Shown here: positions 1 through 6,704 of the stretch, one piece after another
Numbering within the stretch: the first letter of the stretch is position 1
Layout of the letters: each line of letters begins with the position of its first letter
From: Patescibacteria group bacterium
GTDB lineage: Bacteria; Patescibacteriota; Patescibacteriia; UBA9934
Length of the DNA stretch: 21,482 nt
Assembly (NCBI GenBank): GCA_030916555.1
Contig: JAUPWK010000011.1
Span: forward strand, 1-21,482
Direction of reading: 5' to 3'
The notes under the pieces: model-generated
The model's input: only the letters and a program-made list of their open reading frames with translations
Told to the model about the DNA's origin: nothing
Database searches by the model: none
Translations under genes and position numbers: made by a program

Positions 1-254
1 CAATCCCAACCCCAACGACGTTCCACACGGTACCCACGCATGGTCCAAAAACGCGGTACCACGTCTTTCATGACGCTGGCTACGATGTGACCGTAGTGCG
101 GCAATCCGGTCGCAAATGGTGGCCCATCATAAAACGTATACGGCTTAGCCTCAGGCCGCTCATTCACGGAACGCTCAAAGGTTTTATGCTTATCCCAGTA
201 GGCTAAAACCTCAAGTTCTTGGTTAGCCTGGGCGGTTTTTTGGACATCGGACAT
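1..254 (-). CDS. ileS: isoleucyl-tRNA synthetase, N-terminal fragment (cut by window edge)
   Basis: This is the first 84 codons of a class I aminoacyl-tRNA synthetase; the rest lies beyond base 1. Translating the reverse strand from the ATG at 254 gives an open frame with the IleS catalytic start FYDGPPFATGLPHYGH at residues 41-56. HYGH (53-56) is the HIGH ATP-binding signature, followed by the family-typical VPRFWTMRGYRVERRWGWD. The complete enzyme charges tRNA-Ile in the cytoplasm and normally also edits Val-tRNA. The ATG at 254 is chosen because the preceding residues match a normal IleS N terminus and a promoter-like sequence ends just upstream. No Shine-Dalgarno is visible. The gene is divergent from the small gene at 321. 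ValS and LeuS are less likely because of the PPFATGLPHYGH wording. Confidence 0.93.
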   Translation of the reverse strand, partial: MSDVQKTAQANQELEVLAYWDKHKTFERSVNERPEAKPYTFYDGPPFATGLPHYGHIVASVMKDVVPRFWTMRGYRVERRWGWD

Positions 255-263
255 ATAGGCCAC

Positions 264-292
264 AGTCTAAGGCTCTGGCACAAAATTGTCGA
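264..292 (-). promoter_or_regulatory. sigma70-like promoter of ileS (near-leaderless)
   Basis: Read on the minus strand, TCGACA (292-287) is followed by a 17-base spacer and TAGACT (269-264). A start about 7 bases downstream falls near 257, only a few bases before the ATG at 254, so the mRNA would be almost leaderless. This is inferred from consensus matching only. Confidence 0.5.
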
Positions 293-320
293 GAGAGTAA
301 ACTCTGGCCCGGAGGTACTC

Positions 321-443
321 ATGTCTGACGAAGAATATTACGCTGACGGCGACCATTTCATGGGCATCTTGGCTGGCTTCATGACCGCCATCATCATCGC
401 AGCCGCAGTGACGCTCGTCATTGCTGGCACCCCCGTCAGCTAG
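321..443 (+). CDS. small single-pass membrane protein, 40 aa
   Basis: I do not recognise this family. The ATG at 321 follows a full Shine-Dalgarno GGAGGT (311-316) at normal spacing, which is rare in this window and decides the start; longer frames beginning at 219 have no such site. The 40-residue product has an acidic N terminus (MSDEEYYADGD) and one hydrophobic segment, about residues 13-36 (core AIIIAAAVTLVIAG), ending GTPVS. One transmembrane helix is predicted. The gene is divergent from ileS and faces the esterase gene across a bidirectional terminator (505-538). I found no convincing promoter. The function is unknown. It could also be a regulatory leader peptide, but no gene follows on the same strand before the terminator. 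Confidence 0.6.
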   Translation: MSDEEYYADGDHFMGILAGFMTAIIIAAAVTLVIAGTPVS

Positions 444-470
444 CAGTCGCCGCTTGCAGGCACCCCCCTC

Positions 471-488
471 ACCCACCTTCTGGTGGGT
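471..488 (+). repeat. 7-bp hairpin downstream of the 40-aa gene
   Basis: ACCCACC (471-477) and GGTGGGT (482-488) form a perfect stem with a TTCT loop, 27 bases after the small gene's stop. No T-run follows directly. It may help transcript ending or stability together with the stronger hairpin at 505-538. Confidence 0.4.
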
Positions 489-504
489 ACTCTCAAATCA
501 AAAC

Positions 505-538
505 TAAAACCGCCCGAGCTCGTAGCCGGGCGGTTTTA
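505..538. terminator. bidirectional rho-independent terminator
   Basis: TAAAACCGCCCG (505-516) pairs perfectly with CGGGCGGTTTTA (527-538), a 12-bp stem with a 10-base loop. A-rich and T-rich flanks lie on both sides, so it can end the small gene on the plus strand and the esterase transcript (stop at 557) on the minus strand. Confidence 0.85.
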
Positions 539-556
539 GATTATTCAATCAACAAT

Positions 557-1609
557 CTAAAGAGAATACTGTTTGAAGAAATCCCAATACACGTCAGTAA
601 CATCAAAACGGAAATTCTCTCCGTTTGGATAGACGTGTTTCATGCCATCTATCACATACAACTGATACTCATTATCTGCACCGGTAGTTGAATCAGCGTA
701 AGTAAAGTGACCAGAACCGGAGATACTCTCATACGTGTAGCTATCCTCAAGGCCTTCTAACGCAATCCAACCGGAAATATAGCTTTCTTTAATCGCGTCG
801 CCGTCAGTATTTGCTGATTCATCCGTAGTAAATTCCTCTACTTCGGCCGCATGCGTAAGCTTTGGGTCAAGCGATCCAATGACTTGAATAACTGGTCTTG
901 GAGTAAATGACTCACCGTCATCTTCAGCAACAGCGGCGAGCACTCCGTCAATAATTCTACCCGCACTTGTCGGAGCAAAGGCTGCAAAGATATCAGTGGC
1001 CTCCACAGCTAAGCGACTGGTGAATGAAGCTCCATTTGAAAATCCAGTAGCGTAAATGCGGCTCGTATCTGTTGCATAATTATCATTTACAAATGCAACC
1101 ATATCGCGAGTGAAATCCATATCATCAGCAAGCTCTTGACCAGGATATTTTGGATCAAGCAAACTCGCCAATTCATAACTGTTCCACTTGGATTGGTAAA
1201 CGGCAACATCATTCTTTACTTGACCCTTAACAACCTTTTCCTCGGAGAAAACGTGGTACTTCAAGGCCGTTGGGAAAACGACCATAAAACCACCGGCATC
1301 AGCCTGATCTACCCAACCAGAATCCTTATAAAAAATTTCTCCGGACTGACCCGAGCCATGAAACATATAGACCACAGGCACTTCTTCATCCACCGAAAGA
1401 TTCTCTGGTCGATAGACAATAAATTCACGCTGTACGCCATCTTCCTCAATGTGAAATGTTTGCTTCCCTGAGCTAGCCACAGGATTTTCCTTCGGTGTAC
1501 CTCCTCCATTACCCTGCGTATCACCGCCAAAGGGACGAAGTACAAACAGCGAAACCGCAATCGTACCAATTGCGGCTAAAGAAACGAGTGACCACAGAAG
1601 TGCCTTCAT
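557..1609 (-). CDS. secreted/anchored PHB depolymerase-LpqC-type esterase, copy 1
   Basis: A 350-residue alpha/beta hydrolase. Residues 5-25 form a hydrophobic N-terminal segment (signal anchor or signal peptide) followed by a Gly-rich linker, so the enzyme should act outside the membrane. The hydrolase core begins near REFIVYRPENL (61-71). HGSGQSG (84-90) is the oxyanion-side HG motif. GFSNGA (189-194) is the G-x-S-x-G elbow with nucleophile Ser191. Asp248 (GSLDPK) and His325 (MKHVYPNG) complete a plausible triad. This layout matches the LpqC/PHB depolymerase/feruloyl esterase group, which cleaves esters of polymers or phenolics; the real substrate cannot be told. A close paralogue lies just upstream in transcription order (1713-2759). 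No Shine-Dalgarno is visible. The start gives an N terminus (MKALLWSL) matching the paralogue. Confidence 0.85.
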   Translation of the reverse strand: MKALLWSLVSLAAIGTIAVSLFVLRPFGGDTQGNGGGTPKENPVASSGKQTFHIEEDGVQREFIVYRPENLSVDEEVPVVYMFHGSGQSGEIFYKDSGWVDQADAGGFMVVFPTALKYHVFSEEKVVKGQVKNDVAVYQSKWNSYELASLLDPKYPGQELADDMDFTRDMVAFVNDNYATDTSRIYATGFSNGASFTSRLAVEATDIFAAFAPTSAGRIIDGVLAAVAEDDGESFTPRPVIQVIGSLDPKLTHAAEVEEFTTDESANTDGDAIKESYISGWIALEGLEDSYTYESISGSGHFTYADSTTGADNEYQLYVIDGMKHVYPNGENFRFDVTDVYWDFFKQYSL

Positions 1610-1619
1610 AAAACAAAAG

Positions 1620-1645
1620 ATAATAGAATTACTGCTATTCTAGCA
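1620..1645 (-). promoter_or_regulatory. possible promoter(s) of esterase copy 1
   Basis: On the minus strand there is an extended -10, TGC TAGAAT (1645-1637), and a second -10-like TATTAT (1625-1620) that ends 10 bases before the ATG at 1609. Neither has a good -35 box, so this is tentative. Confidence 0.3.
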
Positions 1646-1679
1646 TCCTTAACCTGAATGACCCTGAATTGTATACAAA

Positions 1680-1699
1680 AATCGCCTTTTATAGCGATT
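1680..1699 (-). terminator. weak hairpin terminator after esterase copy 2
   Basis: AATCGC (1680-1685) and GCGATT (1694-1699) form a 6-bp stem with an 8-base loop. On the minus strand it is followed by a T-rich run (TTTTG), 14 bases past the stop of the upstream esterase. The stem is short, so termination may be partial. Confidence 0.45.
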
Positions 1700-1712
1700 C
1701 TTGCTGCTCTTT

Positions 1713-2759
1713 TTACAGGCTAAAACGACTAAAGAACGGCCAAAGGATATTCACAATATCGATAGGATAATTTTTCCCATTTGGATAAATGTGACCCATA
1801 CCCTTCATAAGAAGCAGGTCATAGCTACTACTGCCTTCAATTTGCTCGCTGTCTTTGTAGCCGTAATGGGCAACCGGGCCCTTGAGTTCATATGTTCCAA
1901 CGTCCTTCAAACCTTCAAGCTCTAAAAATCCAGAAATAAACTTATCCTTCACCGGATCTCCATCTTCAGCAGCCGACGCCGTCATATTAATAGCGGAAAC
2001 TCCCAAGTAGTGGGAAATTTTGGGATCAACCTCACCGATAGTCTGGAGTACTGGGCGTGGAACGAAATTGATATTGCCAGCCGCTATTTCTGAAAGTACT
2101 TGATCGTAAATCATACCTGCCCCAGCCGGAGCGAAAGCGGCAAAAATATCGCTCGTTTCAACTGCTAAGCGTGAAACCATCTGAGCTCCGTTAGAAAAAC
2201 CCGTGGCGTAAAATCTTGATTCGTCCGCAGCATAATTCTCATTAATAAATGAGACCATCTGTCGCGTAAACGCAACATCATCAGCAAGAACCTGATCTGG
2301 ATATTTAGGGTCTATCAAGCCAGGAAGTTCGTAGGCATTCCACTTAGTGGTGTAGCTCGAAACAGCACCCTTCACTTCACCCTTTACAACTTTTTCATCA
2401 TCAAATACGTGATACTTCAAAGAGGTTGGGTAAACGGTCATGAAACCTTCAGAATCCGCCTTACTCTTCCAATTTGTTATTGTATAAAACTTTTCGCCTG
2501 TGCCGGTCGTGCCGTGGAATACAAATACAACAGGCGCTTCTTGCGTAGCTGATAAATTTTCGGGGCGATAAACTATAAACTCACGAGAAACTCCATCTAC
2601 TTCTAGGTGATACACCTGCTTACCAGAGCTCGCCACCGGATTCTCACGCGGCGTGCCAACGCTGATCATGCCTGAACGAAAAGGACCCAACAAAATCAGT
2701 GAGCCAAAAATTGCTCCCGCAGCAACCAATGACACGAGTGACCATATGAGTACTTTCAT
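1713..2759 (-). CDS. secreted/anchored PHB depolymerase-LpqC-type esterase, copy 2
   Basis: A 348-residue paralogue of the 557-1609 esterase with the same plan: hydrophobic N-terminal segment (about 4-25), a shared linker motif NPVASSGKQ, HG at 82-83 (FHGTTGTG), GFSNGA with Ser189, Asp245 (GEVDPK) and His323 (GHIYPNGKN). The triad appears intact, so this is not a decayed copy. The two copies differ in the lid-like middle part and around 255-310, suggesting different substrates. The ATG at 2759 is preferred over an upstream TTG at 2771 because it aligns MKVLIWSL with MKALLWSL of the other copy. It starts 27 bases after manC ends on the same strand and is probably co-transcribed with it. The family is clear; the substrate is unknown. 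Confidence 0.84.
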   Translation of the reverse strand: MKVLIWSLVSLVAAGAIFGSLILLGPFRSGMISVGTPRENPVASSGKQVYHLEVDGVSREFIVYRPENLSATQEAPVVFVFHGTTGTGEKFYTITNWKSKADSEGFMTVYPTSLKYHVFDDEKVVKGEVKGAVSSYTTKWNAYELPGLIDPKYPDQVLADDVAFTRQMVSFINENYAADESRFYATGFSNGAQMVSRLAVETSDIFAAFAPAGAGMIYDQVLSEIAAGNINFVPRPVLQTIGEVDPKISHYLGVSAINMTASAAEDGDPVKDKFISGFLELEGLKDVGTYELKGPVAHYGYKDSEQIEGSSSYDLLLMKGMGHIYPNGKNYPIDIVNILWPFFSRFSL

Positions 2760-2786
2760 ATCACGCAACAAATAACGATAACCACG

Positions 2787-4169
2787 TTAAACCCTGCCGT
2801 ACTCATCAGCAAAGCGCTCAATGTCGTCCTCGCCAAAATAGGTACCGGTCTGGACCTCAATAAACTCAAGTGGCTCGTTCGTATGATTTTTTAATCGATG
2901 TTTTGTGCCGGCCGTAATCGTAATATGATCACCCGCCTTAACGCTTGATTCTGCATCATTCAACGTCACCATTCCTTCGCCGCGCGTAATTGTCCAATTC
3001 TCTGTGCGATGTTTATGGCGTTGGTAGGAAAGCTGCTTTCCTGGCAGTAGCAACAGACGCTTACTCTTGAAGTTTTCTGTATTCAGCAGAACCTCAAAAC
3101 GTCCCCAAGGCCGTTCCTCGAAAGTATGTTCTTTAAGCTCAGGAGCCTGTTCGGTACGCAAATGTTCGACAACTTTTTTCAGGCCTTGCCCACTACCTTT
3201 TCTCATGATGAGAAGCGCATCCGGGGTATCGACTGCAATCAGATTATCGACCCCCAAAAATACTGCTCGCTTCGTTTGTGGGATTACAGAAATATACGAA
3301 CTTCCACTCCCGTCAACCTCAACGATCGGTGTAGCAGCACCGCGCTTCAGAACAACGTCTTCCCAGCTGCCCACATCGGCCCAGTCACCAGCGTATGGAA
3401 CCGCGAGAATACCGGAGATTTTTTCCATGATGCCAAAATCGATAGCAATTTTTGGAAGCTCGGCAAAAATGTCAGACAAGTTGGTAAGCTCGGCATCAAG
3501 CTCGTTGATCTTGCTCCAAAGCTCAGGCAAATGCGTAGCAAAATGTTCGGCCATGACTTTAGCCGGAAAGAAAAACATTCCGGCATTCCAGGCCACGTTA
3601 CCGGTAGCAATCAGTGCCTCAGCTTTAGTGAGGTCTGGCTTCTCAATAAAACGAGCAACGCGCTTACCGGTGACGAGCTCCGGGTCAGCGAGGAGATCAA
3701 GATAACCGTAAGCGGTTGAAGGAAAGGTTGGGGTGATGGCAATAGTTACTACTGTTTGCTTCTGCTCGGCAAGCTCATATGCGATCTCTGCGGCTTCACG
3801 AAAAGCTTCGGTATCTTTCATGACGTGATCAGCGTGAAAAGATCCAACGACCGTGTCTGGATTCTGACGCAAGGCAATCAGGGTAAGCAAAGCTACGGCC
3901 GCAGCCGTATCCCGAGCCACAGGCTCCCCCACCACCGTAGCCGTTTTGTTAAACCTTGATAGCATCGTCTTCGTGCTATCACCATGCTGAGCGCCCGTGA
4001 TGATAACCATGGGCAATTTCAAAAGCTCTACCCGGCTCAAGGTGTCAATCAAAAGCGGCTGACCCGTGCCAGCCAAATCATGAAATTGTTTTGGAAATTT
4101 CTCGCGAGACAACGGCCACAAACGCGTGCCATTCCCACCGCACAGTATTCCCGCCAATCGTGGGGCCAT
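2787..4169 (-). CDS. manC: mannose-1-phosphate guanylyltransferase / mannose-6-phosphate isomerase
   Basis: A 460-residue bifunctional type II enzyme, about the usual length. Residues 11-29 carry the nucleotidyltransferase signature GGNGTRLWPLSREKFPKQF. FIEKPD (174-179) and NAGMFFF are further guanylyltransferase landmarks. The C-terminal part from about 352 (RPWGRFEVL) is the cupin isomerase domain with QRHKHRTENW (metal ligands about His385, His387, Glu390) and TKHRLKNHT (about His424). It should convert fructose-6-P to mannose-6-P and mannose-1-P plus GTP to GDP-mannose for surface polysaccharide. No phosphomannomutase is in the window. It heads the run manC-esterase-esterase. No Shine-Dalgarno is seen; a promoter-like sequence sits directly before the ATG. 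Confidence 0.95.
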   Translation of the reverse strand: MAPRLAGILCGGNGTRLWPLSREKFPKQFHDLAGTGQPLLIDTLSRVELLKLPMVIITGAQHGDSTKTMLSRFNKTATVVGEPVARDTAAAVALLTLIALRQNPDTVVGSFHADHVMKDTEAFREAAEIAYELAEQKQTVVTIAITPTFPSTAYGYLDLLADPELVTGKRVARFIEKPDLTKAEALIATGNVAWNAGMFFFPAKVMAEHFATHLPELWSKINELDAELTNLSDIFAELPKIAIDFGIMEKISGILAVPYAGDWADVGSWEDVVLKRGAATPIVEVDGSGSSYISVIPQTKRAVFLGVDNLIAVDTPDALLIMRKGSGQGLKKVVEHLRTEQAPELKEHTFEERPWGRFEVLLNTENFKSKRLLLLPGKQLSYQRHKHRTENWTITRGEGMVTLNDAESSVKAGDHITITAGTKHRLKNHTNEPLEFIEVQTGTYFGEDDIERFADEYGRV

Positions 4170-4178
4170 ATGGCACAG

Positions 4179-4207
4179 AAGTTAGCATAATTCACTTCGC
4201 TAAGCAA
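4179..4207 (-). promoter_or_regulatory. manC: extended -10 promoter of manC (near-leaderless)
   Basis: On the minus strand TTGCTT (4207-4202), a 17-base spacer ending in TGC, and TAACTT (4184-4179) lie 9 bases before the ATG at 4169. The predicted start leaves a leader of only a few bases. Confidence 0.5.
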
Positions 4208-4224
4208 TAATGCGCCCAAATAGA

Positions 4225-4271
4225 AACACGCCTGAGGGGGCAGACATGTTTCTGCCGCGCCAAGGCGTGTT
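4225..4271 (-). terminator. two-part hairpin terminator of the 84-aa gene
   Basis: AACACGCCT (4225-4233) pairs with AGGCGTGTT (4263-4271), enclosing an inner stem GGCAGA (4239-4244)/TCTGCC (4251-4256). On the minus strand the structure is followed by a T-rich run (TTTCTATTT). The outer stem overlaps the stop codon of the small gene. It shields manC from the strong promoter at 4570-4598. Confidence 0.6.
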
Positions 4272-4524
4272 AGATCGAGTTTCCGGCCGGGGGAACGACG
4301 AGCTCCCCGAATCCGGTCATGGCTACCGCCGACGCGAACGTCGCAGCCGACTGCTCCTTGAACATGATCAGCTGCCGCACCCGAGCCGGCATCATCAGGA
4401 TGACGGCACCAGCCGGGATGGCGAGTGCCATCAACGGCAGCACGCGGACGCACAGCCGGGTCGTCGGAAGGACGAACCCGCGGAGCTTGTTCTGAAGTTC
4501 TGTAGGATGGGAATCGGCGCTCAT
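4270..4524 (-). CDS. small two-helix membrane protein, 84 aa, atypical codon use
   Basis: I do not recognise this family. The ATG at 4524 is fixed by a strong Shine-Dalgarno GGAGG (4534-4530) 5 bases upstream; frames starting further out lack it. The product begins MSADSHPTELQNKLRG and has two hydrophobic segments: about 26-47 (VLPLMALAIPAGAVILMM) and about 62-80 (AATFASAVAMTGFGELVV), joined by a basic linker with RVRQ. Counted by hand, 68 of 84 codons end in G or C (about 81%), against 21 of the first 50 codons in the neighbouring rpiB. It has its own consensus promoter, a leader of about 39 bases and a terminator. The composition suggests recent acquisition or a special role. A structured RNA on this strand is the alternative. 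Confidence 0.55.
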   Translation of the reverse strand: MSADSHPTELQNKLRGFVLPTTRLCVRVLPLMALAIPAGAVILMMPARVRQLIMFKEQSAATFASAVAMTGFGELVVPPAGNSI

Positions 4525-4569
4525 CGTAACCTCCAAACTTAATGTGAACAAAATTCAGCTTACCTATTA

Positions 4570-4598
4570 AGTATAACATAAAAATAGTTTTTTGTCAA
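4570..4598 (-). promoter_or_regulatory. near-perfect sigma70 promoter for the 84-aa gene
   Basis: On the minus strand TTGACA (4598-4593) is followed by exactly 17 bases, the last three TGT giving an extended -10, then TATACT (4575-4570). This is the best consensus match in the window. It sits in an AT-rich stretch and predicts a start near 4563 and a leader of about 39 bases before the ATG at 4524. Confidence 0.75.
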
Positions 4599-4679
4599 GT
4601 ATTTATAGCTAAAATTAGCCAAATTATTACCACATAGGTTTAAAATGGCCCAGTTTTTAATAGGATAGAAAATCTCCTA

Positions 4680-4685
4680 TATACT
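4680..4685 (+). promoter_or_regulatory. rpiB: -10 box of rpiB (near-leaderless)
   Basis: TATACT at 4680-4685 ends 11 bases before the ATG at 4697. The -35 region is T-rich without a good match. It implies a leader of about 5 bases. Confidence 0.45.
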
Positions 4686-4696
4686 TAAGGCCAACT

Positions 4697-5146
4697 ATGG
4701 TCACAACCGTGTATGTAGGGGCCGATCATGCTGGCTTTGGGCTTAAAAATAGCCTTAAAGAGTATTTAGAAATGAAAGGCTTTGTAGTTGAAGATTTGGG
4801 CGCCCATGAACTTGATCTGAACGATGATTATCCGGAATACGCCACGGCGGTAGCTCAGGCAGTGCGGAAACATGCAGGATCGTTTGGAATACTCTCCTGT
4901 GGCAATGCCGAAGGTATTGCCATTGCTGCCAATAAATTCCAAGGCATTCGGGCAGGCATTGGGTATTCCGTAGAAGCTGCCAAAACCATGAGAAGTGACG
5001 ACATTGGGAACGTTCTCGCAATCCCGGGTCGTTTACCAGTTCAAGATGAACCGCTCGAAATTGCCGAAACCTTCCTGCGTACACCATTTTCCGGTGCCGC
5101 ACGACACGAACGCCGATTAGAGCAAATCGCCGAGATTGAAAGCTAA
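4697..5146 (+). CDS. rpiB: ribose-5-phosphate isomerase B-like (RpiB/LacA family)
   Basis: A 149-residue protein of normal RpiB length. GADHAG (8-13; Asp10, His11) is the phosphosugar-binding start. DYPEYA (44-49), SCGNAEGIAIAANK (67-80) with Cys68 at the position of the catalytic cysteine, and GIRAG (83-87) match the family. It should interconvert ribose-5-P and ribulose-5-P. Two signature places are changed: the usual CGTG reads CGNA, and the usual RxHNDANVL reads RSDDIGNVL, so the catalytic His of classical RpiB is missing. A related aldose-ketose phosphate isomerase activity is therefore possible. The next gene, rpe, starts 1 base after its stop, which supports a pentose phosphate role. 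Confidence 0.85.
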   Translation: MVTTVYVGADHAGFGLKNSLKEYLEMKGFVVEDLGAHELDLNDDYPEYATAVAQAVRKHAGSFGILSCGNAEGIAIAANKFQGIRAGIGYSVEAAKTMRSDDIGNVLAIPGRLPVQDEPLEIAETFLRTPFSGAARHERRLEQIAEIES

Positions 5147-5147
5147 T

Positions 5148-5789
5148 ATGGAAATTTTACCCGGCGTCCTAGCTACCGATGAACTTGATTGCAAGCAAAA
5201 ACTGCTCCATCCGCGACTCCAGAAAGTCGCCAAAATGTTTCATGTCGATGTACTTGATGGCTCAATGTTTGATAACAAGTGCTGGGCCGATCCGGAGGTC
5301 GTTGGTAACTGGTCAGGACTACCGCATATCGAACTCCACTGCATGGTCCAAAACCCCCTCCCCGTTGCCGAAGCCTGGTATAAACACGTGCCAACGCTCA
5401 AGCGCGTGATTGTACACAAAGAAATTGGCAGATCACTGAAACATGTTGTTGCAGAACTCAGTCAGCTTGAACTCGAGGTTATCGTAGCCATCAATCCCGA
5501 CACGCCCGTTGATGAAATACTTAATCTCCCGATTGATGCACTCACCGTGATGGGCGTTCATCCTGGAAAAAGTGGTCAATCATTCTTAGGCGATCCAATC
5601 CTCTCAAAAATAAAACGCGCCCAAGCACTATTACCGGATTGCCCTCTCGAACTTGATGGCGGCGCTTCAGAGTCAACCATTCGCCAAATCGCACAAGCCG
5701 GAGCAATACGCTGCGTAGCAAGTTCAGCGCTATGGAAAGCGGAAAACCCTGTAGAAGCCTACGAGAATCTCCTTGCAAAACTCCGCTAA
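5148..5789 (+). CDS. rpe: ribulose-phosphate 3-epimerase
   Basis: A 213-residue TIM-barrel protein of the Rpe family, interconverting ribulose-5-P and xylulose-5-P in the cytoplasm. FHVDVLDGSMFDN (31-43) carries metal ligands His32 and Asp34. ELHCMV (62-67) gives His64. HPGKSGQ (138-144) is the phosphate-side loop (usually HPGFGGQ) and LDGG (169-172) gives Asp170. The usual N-terminal PSILAAD is PGVLATD. The ATG at 5148, one base after the rpiB stop, is chosen over a TTG at 5136 inside rpiB. rpiB-rpe forms a two-gene operon feeding the transketolase encoded downstream. Confidence 0.88.
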   Translation: MEILPGVLATDELDCKQKLLHPRLQKVAKMFHVDVLDGSMFDNKCWADPEVVGNWSGLPHIELHCMVQNPLPVAEAWYKHVPTLKRVIVHKEIGRSLKHVVAELSQLELEVIVAINPDTPVDEILNLPIDALTVMGVHPGKSGQSFLGDPILSKIKRAQALLPDCPLELDGGASESTIRQIAQAGAIRCVASSALWKAENPVEAYENLLAKLR

Positions 5790-5813
5790 GCACTTTTTAC
5801 CTGGATAAAGTTA

Positions 5814-5822
5814 TGCTATACT
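5814..5822 (+). promoter_or_regulatory. extended -10 promoter of the cupredoxin-like gene
   Basis: TGC TATACT at 5814-5822 is an extended -10; a weak T-rich -35 (TTTTTA, 5794-5799) lies 17 bases upstream. The leader to the ATG at 5890 would be about 60 bases, long for this window, and has no Shine-Dalgarno close to the ATG. Confidence 0.55.
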
Positions 5823-5889
5823 TTATGCACGTTGTTCGAGCTCCGAGAGGACTCCCTTTTATCAACTCAATTCATTCTTTATTTTTGCT

Positions 5890-6693
5890 ATGACTTTAAC
5901 ACGTACTCGTGTAACTCTGAGCGCCGCAGCCATTCTGTGCGCCGTTGGTGCTGCTGTTTTGGCCTTTGCCGTGCCCCAGACCCACGCCAGTGTCACCGTA
6001 AATTCTGGTGATCTCATTCGCGGCGAATCTTTCTCTGCCGTGTACTACGTTGGTGAAGACGGCTTCCGCTATGTCTTCCCAAATGACAAGGCGTACTTCA
6101 CCTGGTACACCAACTTCGACACCGTGAAAGTTATTTCTGATGCTGATTTGGCTGATATCCAGATTGGCGGCAACATTACCTACAAGCCAGGTGTAAAGAT
6201 GGTAAAGATCAACACTGATCCAAAAACTTACGCCGTAGCCGCCGGTGGTGTACTTCGCCATGTCACCACTGAAGCTGTAGCCATTTCCCTCTACGGTTCT
6301 GACTGGAATCAAAAGATCGACGATATTGCCGACGGTTTCTTCCCTAACTACACGATTGGAGATGCTATTGATTCCTCAGCTGATTTCAACCCAGCCAGTG
6401 TAACTGCGGGCGTAGTTGATATCAATGCCGATAAAGACCTGATGGCCTCAGAAGATTTCGTAATCAACGATGATGGTTATGAAAATGTAGACATCACCAT
6501 CCAGGCCGGCCAGGGCGTTCGCTTCGTGAACGAGGGCTCTGAGAACCATACCGCTACAGCCGATGACTTGGACTGGGGCACCGGAACACTGATGAGTGGA
6601 GATAGCTTCATTCGCGTCTTCGATACCCCTGGCACCTATACTTTCTTTGATAGCTACGATAGCGCCAACACCGGAGCGATCTACGTAGAATAA
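5890..6693 (+). CDS. secreted envelope protein: Parcubacteria-type surface domain plus cupredoxin-like tail
   Basis: A 267-residue exported protein. Residues 1-33 look like a signal peptide (basic MTLTRTR, hydrophobic core, THAS). Residues 39-160 (from GDLIRGESFSAVYYVG through YVFPNDKAYFTWY, GGNITYKPGVKMVKI and VLRHVTTEAVA) resemble a domain I know from many CPR surface/S-layer-like proteins; its role is not established. Residues 198-267 fold-match a plastocyanin-like cupredoxin: RFVNEGSENHTATADD, then FDTPGTYTFFDSY. His220 matches the first copper ligand, but the usual C-terminal Cys-His-Met loop is replaced by DSYDSANTGAIYV, so type 1 copper binding is unlikely. It stands alone, with its own promoter and a strong terminator, and is probably abundant. 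Confidence 0.75.
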   Translation: MTLTRTRVTLSAAAILCAVGAAVLAFAVPQTHASVTVNSGDLIRGESFSAVYYVGEDGFRYVFPNDKAYFTWYTNFDTVKVISDADLADIQIGGNITYKPGVKMVKINTDPKTYAVAAGGVLRHVTTEAVAISLYGSDWNQKIDDIADGFFPNYTIGDAIDSSADFNPASVTAGVVDINADKDLMASEDFVINDDGYENVDITIQAGQGVRFVNEGSENHTATADDLDWGTGTLMSGDSFIRVFDTPGTYTFFDSYDSANTGAIYVE

Positions 6694-6704
6694 ATCAGGT
6701 CCAG

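Noticed and set aside
3067..3719. Two long plus-strand frames opposite manC
   Set aside because: They mirror a clearly recognisable ManC coding frame and lack ribosome sites and family motifs.
4210..4542. 110-codon plus-strand frame opposite the 84-aa gene
   Set aside because: Promoter, Shine-Dalgarno and terminator all point to the minus strand; GC-rich DNA gives long open mirror frames.
4049..4579. 176-codon minus-strand frame spanning the manC start and the 84-aa gene
   Set aside because: It overlaps manC in another frame and ignores the strong ribosome site at 4530-4534, which fits the 84-aa frame instead.
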